From Paenibacillus taiwanensis DSM 18679 (lineage in GTDB: Bacteria > Bacillota > Bacilli > Paenibacillales > Paenibacillaceae): DNA of 64,000 nt. The position numbers were made by a program, and so were the translations under genes. Positions within the stretch are counted from its first letter, which is position 1, and each line of letters opens with the position of its first letter. The notes under the pieces were generated by a model that had not been told where the DNA came from, searched no databases, and saw only the letters and a list, made by a program, of their open reading frames with translations. Of this stretch, positions 53,692 through 60,966 are shown one piece after another. The stretch covers positions 408,508 through 472,507 of the forward strand of contig NZ_KE384307.1 in assembly GCF_000425125.1 (NCBI RefSeq), read 5' to 3'.

Positions 53692-54117
53692 TTATAGGGG
53701 GATCATTCTATACATGCCTAAAGATTTAGGCTCAGTATAGTCAAAGCCAAATTGCTTATACAGTTGGTCGGCGGGCACATCAGCAAGTAGACTGATATAT
53801 GCTCCTTTAGCGGCATGCAGGTCCAAATATGCCGTTATTTCTTTCATAATTAGCTTGCCCAGTCCTGCACCTTGATGCGCAGGATCAACGGCAATGTCAA
53901 CTACTTGATAAAAGCAGCCCCCGTCTCCTATAATTCTTCCCATGCCGATTAGCTTGTCCCCCTGACGTAAAGTGACTGCAAAGATGGAATGGGCTAATCC
54001 GATTTTTGCTCCGTCTAGCGACTTGAGGCTAAGCCCAGTAAGTGCTCTTAATTGTATGTATTCTTCAGGCTGGGGAGCTTCGTACAAAACGGCTATGCTG
54101 CTATCTGCTGAAACCAT
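53692..54117 (-). CDS. GNAT family N-acetyltransferase
   Basis: This 141-residue single-domain acetyltransferase has the acetyl-CoA binding motif VDIAVDPAHQGAGLGKLIMKEI (about residues 72-93), with GRIIGDGGCFYQVVDI as the preceding strand and LYKQFGFDYTEPKSLGMYR as the family-typical end. It is likely a small-molecule or protein N-acetyltransferase of the YkwB/ElaA-like group; the substrate is unknown. ATG 54117 follows GGAGGGTATC. Confidence 0.88.
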   Translation of the reverse strand: MVSADSSIAVLYEAPQPEEYIQLRALTGLSLKSLDGAKIGLAHSIFAVTLRQGDKLIGMGRIIGDGGCFYQVVDIAVDPAHQGAGLGKLIMKEITAYLDLHAAKGAYISLLADVPADQLYKQFGFDYTEPKSLGMYRMIPL

Positions 54118-54315
54118 ATGATACCCTCCAAATGCTGATCAATTGATGGAACGTAATCCTGTTTTCTTTGCAGAATTACGTCCCATAACATCATTATATA
54201 GCAATGGCGAGGTTGAATAAATCAACGGGATCTACGCTGCTTTCTTGTCCCTACAGCGAGCCTAAAACCAGCCTATAGCAAGTATATAGCATGCCTAAAT
54301 CAAGTCTCGTGCGGT

Positions 54316-56493
54316 TTAGTATGCTCGTACTGCTGCTGCCCGAGTCATCGCCAACACGTTTGCTACGATCCGATATCCCGCGGCGTCTGACATCGTCAGG
54401 ATGGACTCTGGATGAAATTGGACGGCAGCAATGGACAATTCCTTATGCTCCACCGCCATCACAACCCCATCTGCTGCTATGGCAGTGACCTGCAAACACT
54501 CAGGTACTTGAGCGGCGTGTAATGAATGGTAGCGTCCAATCTTAAAGCTGGAGGGCAGTCCATCCCAGAGCGGAGTGCGCTGCGTAATAGACAGATGCGC
54601 CGGCTTGCCGTGCTGTGGATAGTCGAGCACCTCTAGTTGACCGCCAAAGTATTCGACAATCCCTTGCAAGCCTAAGCAAACGCCAAATATCGGCAGCTGG
54701 CGGTCCACGCACAGCTGTATAGTCGTGTGCAGATCAAAGTCGTTTGGTGTCCCAGGTCCTGGCGACAGGACGACAAGATCAAACGTATTATTTTGCTGAA
54801 GCAACTGCTGTGCATGCTTGGTTCTGACTGTAACCACTTCAGCGCCTGTTTGTCTGAAATAGCTGGCGAGCGTATGGACAAAGGAGTCCTCGTGGTCCAC
54901 AAACAAAATACGCTGCCCGCTCCCCGATAAATGATCTTCCTGCTCAGAAGTGTTCACTATTGTTGCACCACGAATAGCTTGAATAAGGGCCGCACCTTTC
55001 ACAAGCGTTTCTTGTTCCTCCTCAGCGGGGATAGAGTCATACAGCAGAGTGGCGCCTACTCTTACTTGGGCAATCCCATAACTCAACCTGATCGTACGGA
55101 GTGTCAGCCCCGTATTAAGATTGCCGTTAAACGTATACATGCCTACAGCGCCGCCGTACCAGCCTCGTGCGTCCGCCTCGTGGTCCTCAATCCATTGGAT
55201 CGCAGCACGCTTGGGAGCGCCTGTCACTGTAACCGCCCACATATGGGTCATAAAGGCATCTAAAGCATCAAATTCCGGTAAAAGCCTGCCTTCAATATGA
55301 TCCACCGTATGAATTAAATGGGAGTACATTTCCAGTTGCCGTCGGCCAATGACCTTGACACTGCCAGGAACACAAATTCGTGACTTATCGTTTCGATCCA
55401 CGTCTGAGCACATCGTCAATTCCGCTTCGTCCTTTTTGGAATTAAGCAAAGTACGAATCTGCTCGGCATCCTCAAGTGGAGAGGTACCACGCTTAATCGT
55501 GCCGGAGATCGGACAAGTTTCAATCCGATTTCCTTCTACGCGCACGTACATTTCAGGGGATGATCCAACCAAATGCTCATGGCCCAGATGAATAAAAAAA
55601 CCGTACGGACTTGGATTAATCGCATTTAACCGTTTAAAAACTTCAGAAGGCTTGTCATGATAAGGCTCCACGAGCGTATGTGAGGGCACCACTTCAAACA
55701 AGTTGCCCACACGGAATTCATGGACAGCTTCTTCAACGAGCTTCGCGTATTTGCCTGGTTCATAAGGCTGAGGTAAGGAATGAGCAGCATCTGTACTCGC
55801 GATCTCATTGGCAATTGTTCGTTCCATACCTTGAGTTGCGAGCCCCTCAAATTCGAAATCATAATAAAGTGTATAGGCTTGACCGATATTTCGATCCACG
55901 ATCACAATCTCATCGGGCAGGTAAAGCACAAGGTCTGTATGGGTATCGGAACGTGTATGTGTTAAGCGCAAAGACTCAAATTGAAACACAAGGTCGTATC
56001 CGAATGCACCGTATAGGCCAAGGTGGGAGTCTTCCGTCGAGTGAAATATATCTTTAAAAAGACGCATCAGTGTAAAAATAGAGGGCTGGCGTGTCCGTTC
56101 TTCTTCAAACACAACTTCGTTGGCTGATTCCATCGTTCCGAGTATGGCCGTATCGGTACTTGAATGAATGGTTAGTTCAGGTAAACGAGTAAGGTGAGGG
56201 TGAATGATGTCCAGAAGGACACCACCGCGTTCATTAAGCGCACGACATTCAAACTGCTTGCCGGAAGCACGTAGTTCCAGTGGTGGATCGGCAAAACCGA
56301 TATCCCAGCGCGAATAACGACCAGGGTACTCATAGCCGCTTGTAAACAAAGCACCTCGAACCTGATCGATTCGAGTTACGATTTTTGTGATGGATGCCTC
56401 AATTTCAGTCGGGATTAAATGGCGGGTAATGTGGATGCCGCCTTGGGTAACGTAGTTGTGGTGCTGTGTGGACAATGGAAAATGAATGCTCAT
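54316..56493 (-). CDS. trpEG: Fused anthranilate synthase TrpE-TrpG
   Basis: This 725-residue enzyme converts chorismate and glutamine to anthranilate, the first step of tryptophan synthesis. The TrpE part (about residues 1-500) has SGYEYPGRYSRWDIGFADPP, PISGTIKRG, TMCSDVDRNDKSRICVPG and AVTVTGAPKRAAIQWI. The TrpG part (about 525-715) has LSPGPGTPNDF, the nucleophile in FGVCLGLQGIVEYFGG and the His/Glu in AVQFHPESIL. Fusion in this order is known in rhizobia and in some phenazine enzymes but is unusual in Bacillales, where trpE and trpG/pabA are separate. No other trp gene is near. AAGGAGGAAGAG precedes ATG 56493 and can be sequestered in the leader. Confidence 0.9.
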   Translation of the reverse strand: MSIHFPLSTQHHNYVTQGGIHITRHLIPTEIEASITKIVTRIDQVRGALFTSGYEYPGRYSRWDIGFADPPLELRASGKQFECRALNERGGVLLDIIHPHLTRLPELTIHSSTDTAILGTMESANEVVFEEERTRQPSIFTLMRLFKDIFHSTEDSHLGLYGAFGYDLVFQFESLRLTHTRSDTHTDLVLYLPDEIVIVDRNIGQAYTLYYDFEFEGLATQGMERTIANEIASTDAAHSLPQPYEPGKYAKLVEEAVHEFRVGNLFEVVPSHTLVEPYHDKPSEVFKRLNAINPSPYGFFIHLGHEHLVGSSPEMYVRVEGNRIETCPISGTIKRGTSPLEDAEQIRTLLNSKKDEAELTMCSDVDRNDKSRICVPGSVKVIGRRQLEMYSHLIHTVDHIEGRLLPEFDALDAFMTHMWAVTVTGAPKRAAIQWIEDHEADARGWYGGAVGMYTFNGNLNTGLTLRTIRLSYGIAQVRVGATLLYDSIPAEEEQETLVKGAALIQAIRGATIVNTSEQEDHLSGSGQRILFVDHEDSFVHTLASYFRQTGAEVVTVRTKHAQQLLQQNNTFDLVVLSPGPGTPNDFDLHTTIQLCVDRQLPIFGVCLGLQGIVEYFGGQLEVLDYPQHGKPAHLSITQRTPLWDGLPSSFKIGRYHSLHAAQVPECLQVTAIAADGVVMAVEHKELSIAAVQFHPESILTMSDAAGYRIVANVLAMTRAAAVRAY

Positions 56494-56707
56494 CTGTCTC
56501 TTCCTCCTTAAAATGTGGAGAAGAGAACTGAGAAGAAGAATCCCCTAGCGTAGATAAATATATAACTTTGCTCGACTCAACTCATCTCAACGTTCTCTCT
56601 GCTCTACTCTGCTCAACTGGTATTGTGCATGAACGGCTTGCTTATCGTGCAGTCAACTGCCGAAATCGCTCGCTTTCACGCCTGTCTTAGCTTGCTCCAC
56701 TAAGATT
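56494..56707 (-). promoter_or_regulatory. trpE(G) leader with TRAP-like GAG repeats and alternative pairing
   Basis: On the minus strand the RNA should start near 56707. A hairpin TCTTAG / CTAAGA lies at its 5' end (56685-56705). Eight GAG triplets follow, five bases apart in two sets of four (plus-strand CTC at 56612, 56607, 56602, 56597 and 56586, 56581, 56576, 56571), separated by 11 bases. Downstream, CTCTTCTCC can pair with the ribosome binding site GGAGGAAGAG (56498-56525). The overlapping GTTCTCT (56522-56528) can instead pair with AGAGAAC within the GAG region (56592-56598). Confidence 0.7.
56571..56614 (-). repeat. Periodic GAG triplets (candidate TRAP binding site)
   Basis: Eight perfect GAG units on the minus strand, period five bases, two-base spacers (CA, UA, CA; AU, UU, UC). 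Imperfect triplets CAG, AAC and AAG fall at the flanking and central positions, giving about 11 units in all. Confidence 0.75.
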
Positions 56708-56713
56708 TATCTC

Positions 56714-56742
56714 ATTGTAATGAAAAAGGCCGCATTCGTCAA
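56714..56742 (-). promoter_or_regulatory. trpE(G) promoter
   Basis: On the minus strand TTGACG (56737-56742) and TACAAT (56714-56719) with a 17-base spacer; the start of RNA is predicted near 56707. Confidence 0.75.
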
Positions 56743-56763
56743 AGAAAAGCTGTGCCGAACATC

Positions 56764-56791
56764 AAAAAAAGCGAAGACCTAATGTCTTCGC
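56764..56791 (-). terminator. Minus-strand terminator upstream of trpE(G)
   Basis: GCGAAGAC / GTCTTCGC with a five-base loop, followed by seven Ts on the minus strand. No gene ends here. Confidence 0.85.
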
Positions 56792-56918
56792 CTGTTCATA
56801 ATAAACTAATATCTAAATCGAGTTGGGAAATGCTAACAATAGGTTGAAGCCAGCCCATGTATATGCTAAGATGGGAGTACTTATTGTCTAGTGTTAACTG
56901 AATTGAGCATTATTATCT
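56764..56918 (-). ncRNA. Candidate small RNA or leader upstream of trpE(G)
   Basis: A separate promoter-to-terminator unit lies upstream of the trpE(G) promoter on the same strand. From the promoter at 56925-56953 the RNA would start near 56918 and end at the terminator at 56764, giving about 150 nt. It contains a 20-codon frame (56796-56858) with one Trp codon but no ribosome binding site. It may be a stable small RNA or an attenuated leader. Confidence 0.45.
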
Positions 56919-56924
56919 AATAAT

Positions 56925-56953
56925 AGATTACCACAGAAATAATGCTTTGTCAA
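56925..56953 (-). promoter_or_regulatory. Second minus-strand promoter in trpE(G)-helD gap
   Basis: TTGACA (56948-56953) and TAATCT (56925-56930) on the minus strand, with a 17-base spacer. A 7-2-7 palindrome ATTATTA-TC-TAATAAT (56909-56924) sits at the start point. Confidence 0.7.
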
Positions 56954-56989
56954 ACAGTATGTAATTATTAACATAAAGGGAGCGGTGAC

Positions 56990-59347
56990 ATGAGTACAGA
57001 AAATCAAGAGTGGCTGAACGAACAAGCACGCGTCAATCATATTGTGGCTGAAATCCATGATCGTATTGAAGTGCTTGGGCATCAAGTAAGTGACGTGAGA
57101 ACGGATATCGTAGACATCCGAAAGACGTTCTGGGACGACGTAACCGTTAACTTTGAAGACGGTGATGAAGCCGCTGAGACGGCGGCTAGCATTAAGCAGC
57201 AAGCCGAGCTGATGTCTGAACGGGAACGAAGCCATCGCCAAGCGCAAAAGCAGATGAAGACATTGGCAAGACTTGAGCAGTCACCTTATTTTGGTCGCAT
57301 TGATTTCAAGGAGACGGGCGAGCCAGATACGGAAAAAGTATACCTTGGCATTGCTTCATTGTTAGATAAAAGCGGAATGGAATTTCTAATATATGATTGG
57401 CGAGCGCCGGTATCGAGCTTGTATTACGATTACCCGCCAGGTCCAGCCAAATACGAGACACCAAGTGGAGCCATTGAAGGCGAGATGCAGCTAAAACGGC
57501 AGTTTATTGTTCGTAATGGCCGCATCAGCAGTATGTTTGATACCGGTGTAACGATTGGTGACGAACTCCTTAAAGAAGTGTTGGGAAAACAGGCAGATTC
57601 TCAAATGAAAAGTATTGTTGCTACGATCCAAAGGGAGCAAAATCGTATTATCCGCAATGAACATAGCAAATTGCTTGTCGTGCAAGGTGCTGCGGGTAGT
57701 GGTAAAACATCGGCTGCATTGCAGCGTGTAGCGTATCTGCTGTATCGTCATCGTCAGACGCTTAGTGCGGAACAAATTGTGTTATTTTCACCTAACCCGA
57801 TGTTTAACCATTATGTTTCAACGGTGCTGCCAGAGCTTGGTGAGGAAAATATGCAGCAGGTTACGTATCAGGAATTTTTGGACCATCGCTTAAGTTCTTT
57901 CTTTACCGTGGAAGATCCGATTGATTTGCTGGAATATGAGCATTCAGCGAGAGATGATGCTGATTACAGTGTGCGAATGGCTGCCGTCCACTATAAATCT
58001 TCCGTTGATTTTATGGAGATGATCGAACGTTATGTTGCGTATTTGGGGCGAGAAGGTATGCTGTTTAAGTCCGTGTACTTCCATGATGAGGTTATTGTTT
58101 CTGCTGAACGATTACGTGATCTGTTCTATTCGTACAATCAGGAGATTTCAATTCCGAATCGGGTTGATATGCTAAAGGATTGGATACTCAAGCAGCTAAA
58201 GGCATATTCTCGCACGCAAACTTCAAAATCGTGGGTAGAAGAACAAATGGAACTGCTGGAAAAAGAGGACTACTTGTGGGCCCATCAAGAACTCCGACGC
58301 AGACGAGGAAGTACCCCCGAAGAGGATACCTTTGATGATTTTGATCGTGAACAGGAATTGCTGGCGATAAAGATTGTTCAAGATGCGTTAAAACCGTTGC
58401 GAAATTCGGTTAAAAAATTAATGTTTATCGATTTGCAAAGTATTTATATGCAGTTGTTCGAAAATACGCACATTGCTGCTTCTTTGCAGGTTAAGTTGCC
58501 ACAGGAGTGGGCAGAAATTGCTCGGATGTCGGTAGAACGACTCCATGCGGGTAGTTTGCTCTATGAGGATGCAACACCTTATCTGGATCTTCAAGGGCGA
58601 ATTGAGGGGGTTCACGTTAATACGTCAATCCGCCATGTCTTTATTGATGAAGGCCAGGATTATTCGCCTTATCAATACTTCTTTGTGAAGCGTATGCTCC
58701 CGCGCAGCCGGATGACCGTGCTTGGCGACTTGAACCAAGCGATCTTTACGCATGCAGGCTCTGGCAGCGGGCTACAGGCGATCAAGGAGCATTATGACGA
58801 GGCTGAGACAGAGACTTTTGTATTAACGCAGAGCTACCGATCAACAAGGCAGATTGTCGAATTTACGCGACAATTGATTAAAGGCGGTGAGGTGATCGAA
58901 CCGTTTAATCGGAACGGTGTGATGCCGACTTTGATGAAGGTGCCGGATGAGACCGCACTAATCAATAACATAGCTCAACGTATTTTATCTCTACAAGCAG
59001 AAGGGTACGAGTCAATCGCTGTTATTTGCAAGACGGCTGCTGAAAGTGAACGTGCGCATGCGGCGTTAAAGGATCTTGTTTTGCTTCGGCTGATCGGTAA
59101 GGACACCGCTTCTTTTGAGCGTGGTACGCTCGTTATCCCTTCGTACTTGGCTAAGGGTGTGGAGTTTGATGCTGTACTTGTATATAATGCGTCGATGGAT
59201 CATTACGCCCAAGAAGGTGAACGCAAACTGTTCTATACAGCATGTACACGCGCCATGCATGAGCTTTATATGTATTATACGGGCGAGCGAAGCCCTTTTA
59301 TTGCTGAAGCTAGTCGTGACAGCTACGTACACGTAGAAGACAATTAG
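56990..59347 (+). CDS. helD: RNA polymerase recycling motor HelD (UvrD/Rep-like)
   Basis: This 785-residue superfamily 1 helicase-like ATPase binds RNA polymerase and frees stalled complexes. The N-terminal coiled-coil arm is seen in residues 1-90 (long charged helices), followed by the HelD-type segment YDWRAPVSSLYYDYPPGPAKY. Walker A is QGAAGSGKTSAALQR near 235, the Walker B-like IDEGQDYSPYQYFF near 555, LTQSYRSTRQIVEF (motif IV/V) follows, and the C-terminal LFYTACTRAMHELYM is motif VI. Size fits Bacillus HelD. ATG 56990 follows AAGGGAGCGG. It is divergent from trpEG. Confidence 0.92.
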   Translation: MSTENQEWLNEQARVNHIVAEIHDRIEVLGHQVSDVRTDIVDIRKTFWDDVTVNFEDGDEAAETAASIKQQAELMSERERSHRQAQKQMKTLARLEQSPYFGRIDFKETGEPDTEKVYLGIASLLDKSGMEFLIYDWRAPVSSLYYDYPPGPAKYETPSGAIEGEMQLKRQFIVRNGRISSMFDTGVTIGDELLKEVLGKQADSQMKSIVATIQREQNRIIRNEHSKLLVVQGAAGSGKTSAALQRVAYLLYRHRQTLSAEQIVLFSPNPMFNHYVSTVLPELGEENMQQVTYQEFLDHRLSSFFTVEDPIDLLEYEHSARDDADYSVRMAAVHYKSSVDFMEMIERYVAYLGREGMLFKSVYFHDEVIVSAERLRDLFYSYNQEISIPNRVDMLKDWILKQLKAYSRTQTSKSWVEEQMELLEKEDYLWAHQELRRRRGSTPEEDTFDDFDREQELLAIKIVQDALKPLRNSVKKLMFIDLQSIYMQLFENTHIAASLQVKLPQEWAEIARMSVERLHAGSLLYEDATPYLDLQGRIEGVHVNTSIRHVFIDEGQDYSPYQYFFVKRMLPRSRMTVLGDLNQAIFTHAGSGSGLQAIKEHYDEAETETFVLTQSYRSTRQIVEFTRQLIKGGEVIEPFNRNGVMPTLMKVPDETALINNIAQRILSLQAEGYESIAVICKTAAESERAHAALKDLVLLRLIGKDTASFERGTLVIPSYLAKGVEFDAVLVYNASMDHYAQEGERKLFYTACTRAMHELYMYYTGERSPFIAEASRDSYVHVEDN

Positions 59348-59460
59348 GAAGTAGTCGTAAAATGATAGGCTGCTGCAACCGGAAAGTAATTTACAAGCAT
59401 GATTGCATAGTGTGCTATTGAACGGTACAAGTGGATATGACGTAAAATTAGGATAGAAAT

Positions 59461-59491
59461 AAGCCTGGCAGATGAGCTGCCAGGCTTATTT
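59461..59491. terminator. Bidirectional terminator
   Basis: Perfect 11-base stem AAGCCTGGCAG / CTGCCAGGCTT with a five-base loop and ATTT on both outer sides, between convergent helD and the pseudouridine synthase. Confidence 0.8.
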
Positions 59492-59510
59492 GAATTAGAC
59501 GTGTAGGATG

Positions 59511-60755
59511 TTATCGTTCTTCACGAAACAGATTGGTAAATGTTTTAGGGATATCTGTCTCAAAGCGCATCAACTTGCCTGAAGTGGGATGCTTAAATGC
59601 CAAGACACGAGCATGTAGTCCAAGTCGTCCAATCGTTTTGGACTTGGCGCCATATTTCTTGTCGCCAACAATCGGGTGCCCGATATCTTGCATATGGACA
59701 CGGATCTGATTTTTGCGGCCGGTTTCCAGACTGACCTCTACTAGAGAATAATGGCGATTGGATTGCAGCAGCTTGTAATGCGTAATCGCTAGCTGACCAT
59801 CATTGGCGAATGGACTGGAGTACATTTTAAGCGTCTTGGTTTCTTTGAGCCACGATTTCACGGTACCCTCGGGTTTCTTCACAGCACCTTCTACAAGCGC
59901 AATATAAGTACGCTCTTGAACCGTATCCTGCCACGATTGTTGTAGCTTCTGCTGCACATGCTCGCTTTTTGCAAACATCATCACACCTGATGTATCACGA
60001 TCTAGCCGATGCACAACAAATACGCGGTTGCTAGCGCCTGATTTACGAACGTGCGTCATCAGTTGGCGATAAGCTGTTACTTCATCACCAGGGAAGTCAT
60101 GATGTGAAGATATGGACAATAAACCAGCATCCTTATGAATAATTAGGACATCATCATCTTCATGGATGATACGCAAGCCGATCATTGGCACTTCTTCCGG
60201 GGCGCGGCCTATCCGGACGATGACGGTCTGCCCTGGCTCAAGGTTGTAGTTGTAAGCCTTGGTTACGCGACCATTAACCGTGATTTGACCACGCGCAAGC
60301 ATTGCCTTGACAGCGTTACGTCCTGAACCAGACATTTGTTCTAATAGGAAAGCAAGCAGTTCGCCTTGCTGCTTAACTTCATAAGACTTTGACTTTATAG
60401 GTGCCGCGGCAGGTTTATCTTGGCGCTTGCTGTCTGCTTTGTGCTTGGATGCAGCAGTTGAAACCGGCTTAGTAGAGTATTCAAAAGCAGAGCGTGTCCC
60501 CTTGGGGCCTGCTGTATGTGCTGTATGTCTGGCAGAGGCATGGGCTTGCTTGCCTGAGGTTCCACCAGATCGGTGGGCCGATGAGCGATTGTTCTTCGAA
60601 GGTGGCGCTGCGTAATCGAATGGGCTCTTGGCGTTTGCATTTGACGATGCTGTATTTGATGATGCTGTATATGTGTTTGATCCACGCTTAGGCGACCGAT
60701 TTGCAGTGGATTTGTTGGCGTGATTGGTCTTTCTTGGTTGATGCTGTGATTTCAT
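59511..60755 (-). CDS. RluA family pseudouridine synthase with long N-terminal extension
   Basis: This 414-residue enzyme should isomerise uridine to pseudouridine in rRNA or tRNA. An S4 RNA-binding domain (residues about 130-185, GRNAVKAMLARGQITVNGRV) precedes the catalytic domain, which holds VVHRLDRDTSGVMMFA with the catalytic Asp, then ETGRKNQIRVHMQDIGHPIVGDKKYG. The first 120 residues are a Ser/Thr/Asn/Ala/Lys/His-rich, disordered-looking extension not found in typical RluA proteins. ATG 60755 is preferred to 60773 because GAGGAGC lies between them. Confidence 0.88.
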   Translation of the reverse strand: MKSQHQPRKTNHANKSTANRSPKRGSNTYTASSNTASSNANAKSPFDYAAPPSKNNRSSAHRSGGTSGKQAHASARHTAHTAGPKGTRSAFEYSTKPVSTAASKHKADSKRQDKPAAAPIKSKSYEVKQQGELLAFLLEQMSGSGRNAVKAMLARGQITVNGRVTKAYNYNLEPGQTVIVRIGRAPEEVPMIGLRIIHEDDDVLIIHKDAGLLSISSHHDFPGDEVTAYRQLMTHVRKSGASNRVFVVHRLDRDTSGVMMFAKSEHVQQKLQQSWQDTVQERTYIALVEGAVKKPEGTVKSWLKETKTLKMYSSPFANDGQLAITHYKLLQSNRHYSLVEVSLETGRKNQIRVHMQDIGHPIVGDKKYGAKSKTIGRLGLHARVLAFKHPTSGKLMRFETDIPKTFTNLFREER

Positions 60756-60966
60756 AGATGGATAGCTCCTCATTCGTAACCGAATTTAATAGTTCTATCA
60801 TAACAAAAAGGGGAAGCAATCGCTATAAGCTGGCTACAGGACACGTTTGTCTAAGGTTAAACAGAGCCGATTAACCTGCACGAGCAGTACGCACATGGTA
60901 TACTAACAACATATACAACTGGATCGTGGCATAAGGGATCTTGAACAAAGGGAGTAGATTGCAGCA

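Noticed and set aside
56796-56858. A 20-codon frame with one Trp codon as a trp leader peptide
   Set aside because: No ribosome binding site and only a single Trp codon, so classical ribosome-stalling attenuation is not supported.
56764-56989. T-box leader for the trp gene
   Set aside because: The conserved T-box sequence GGTGGNACCGCG and specifier stem are not present; GAG repeats fit better with TRAP-type control.
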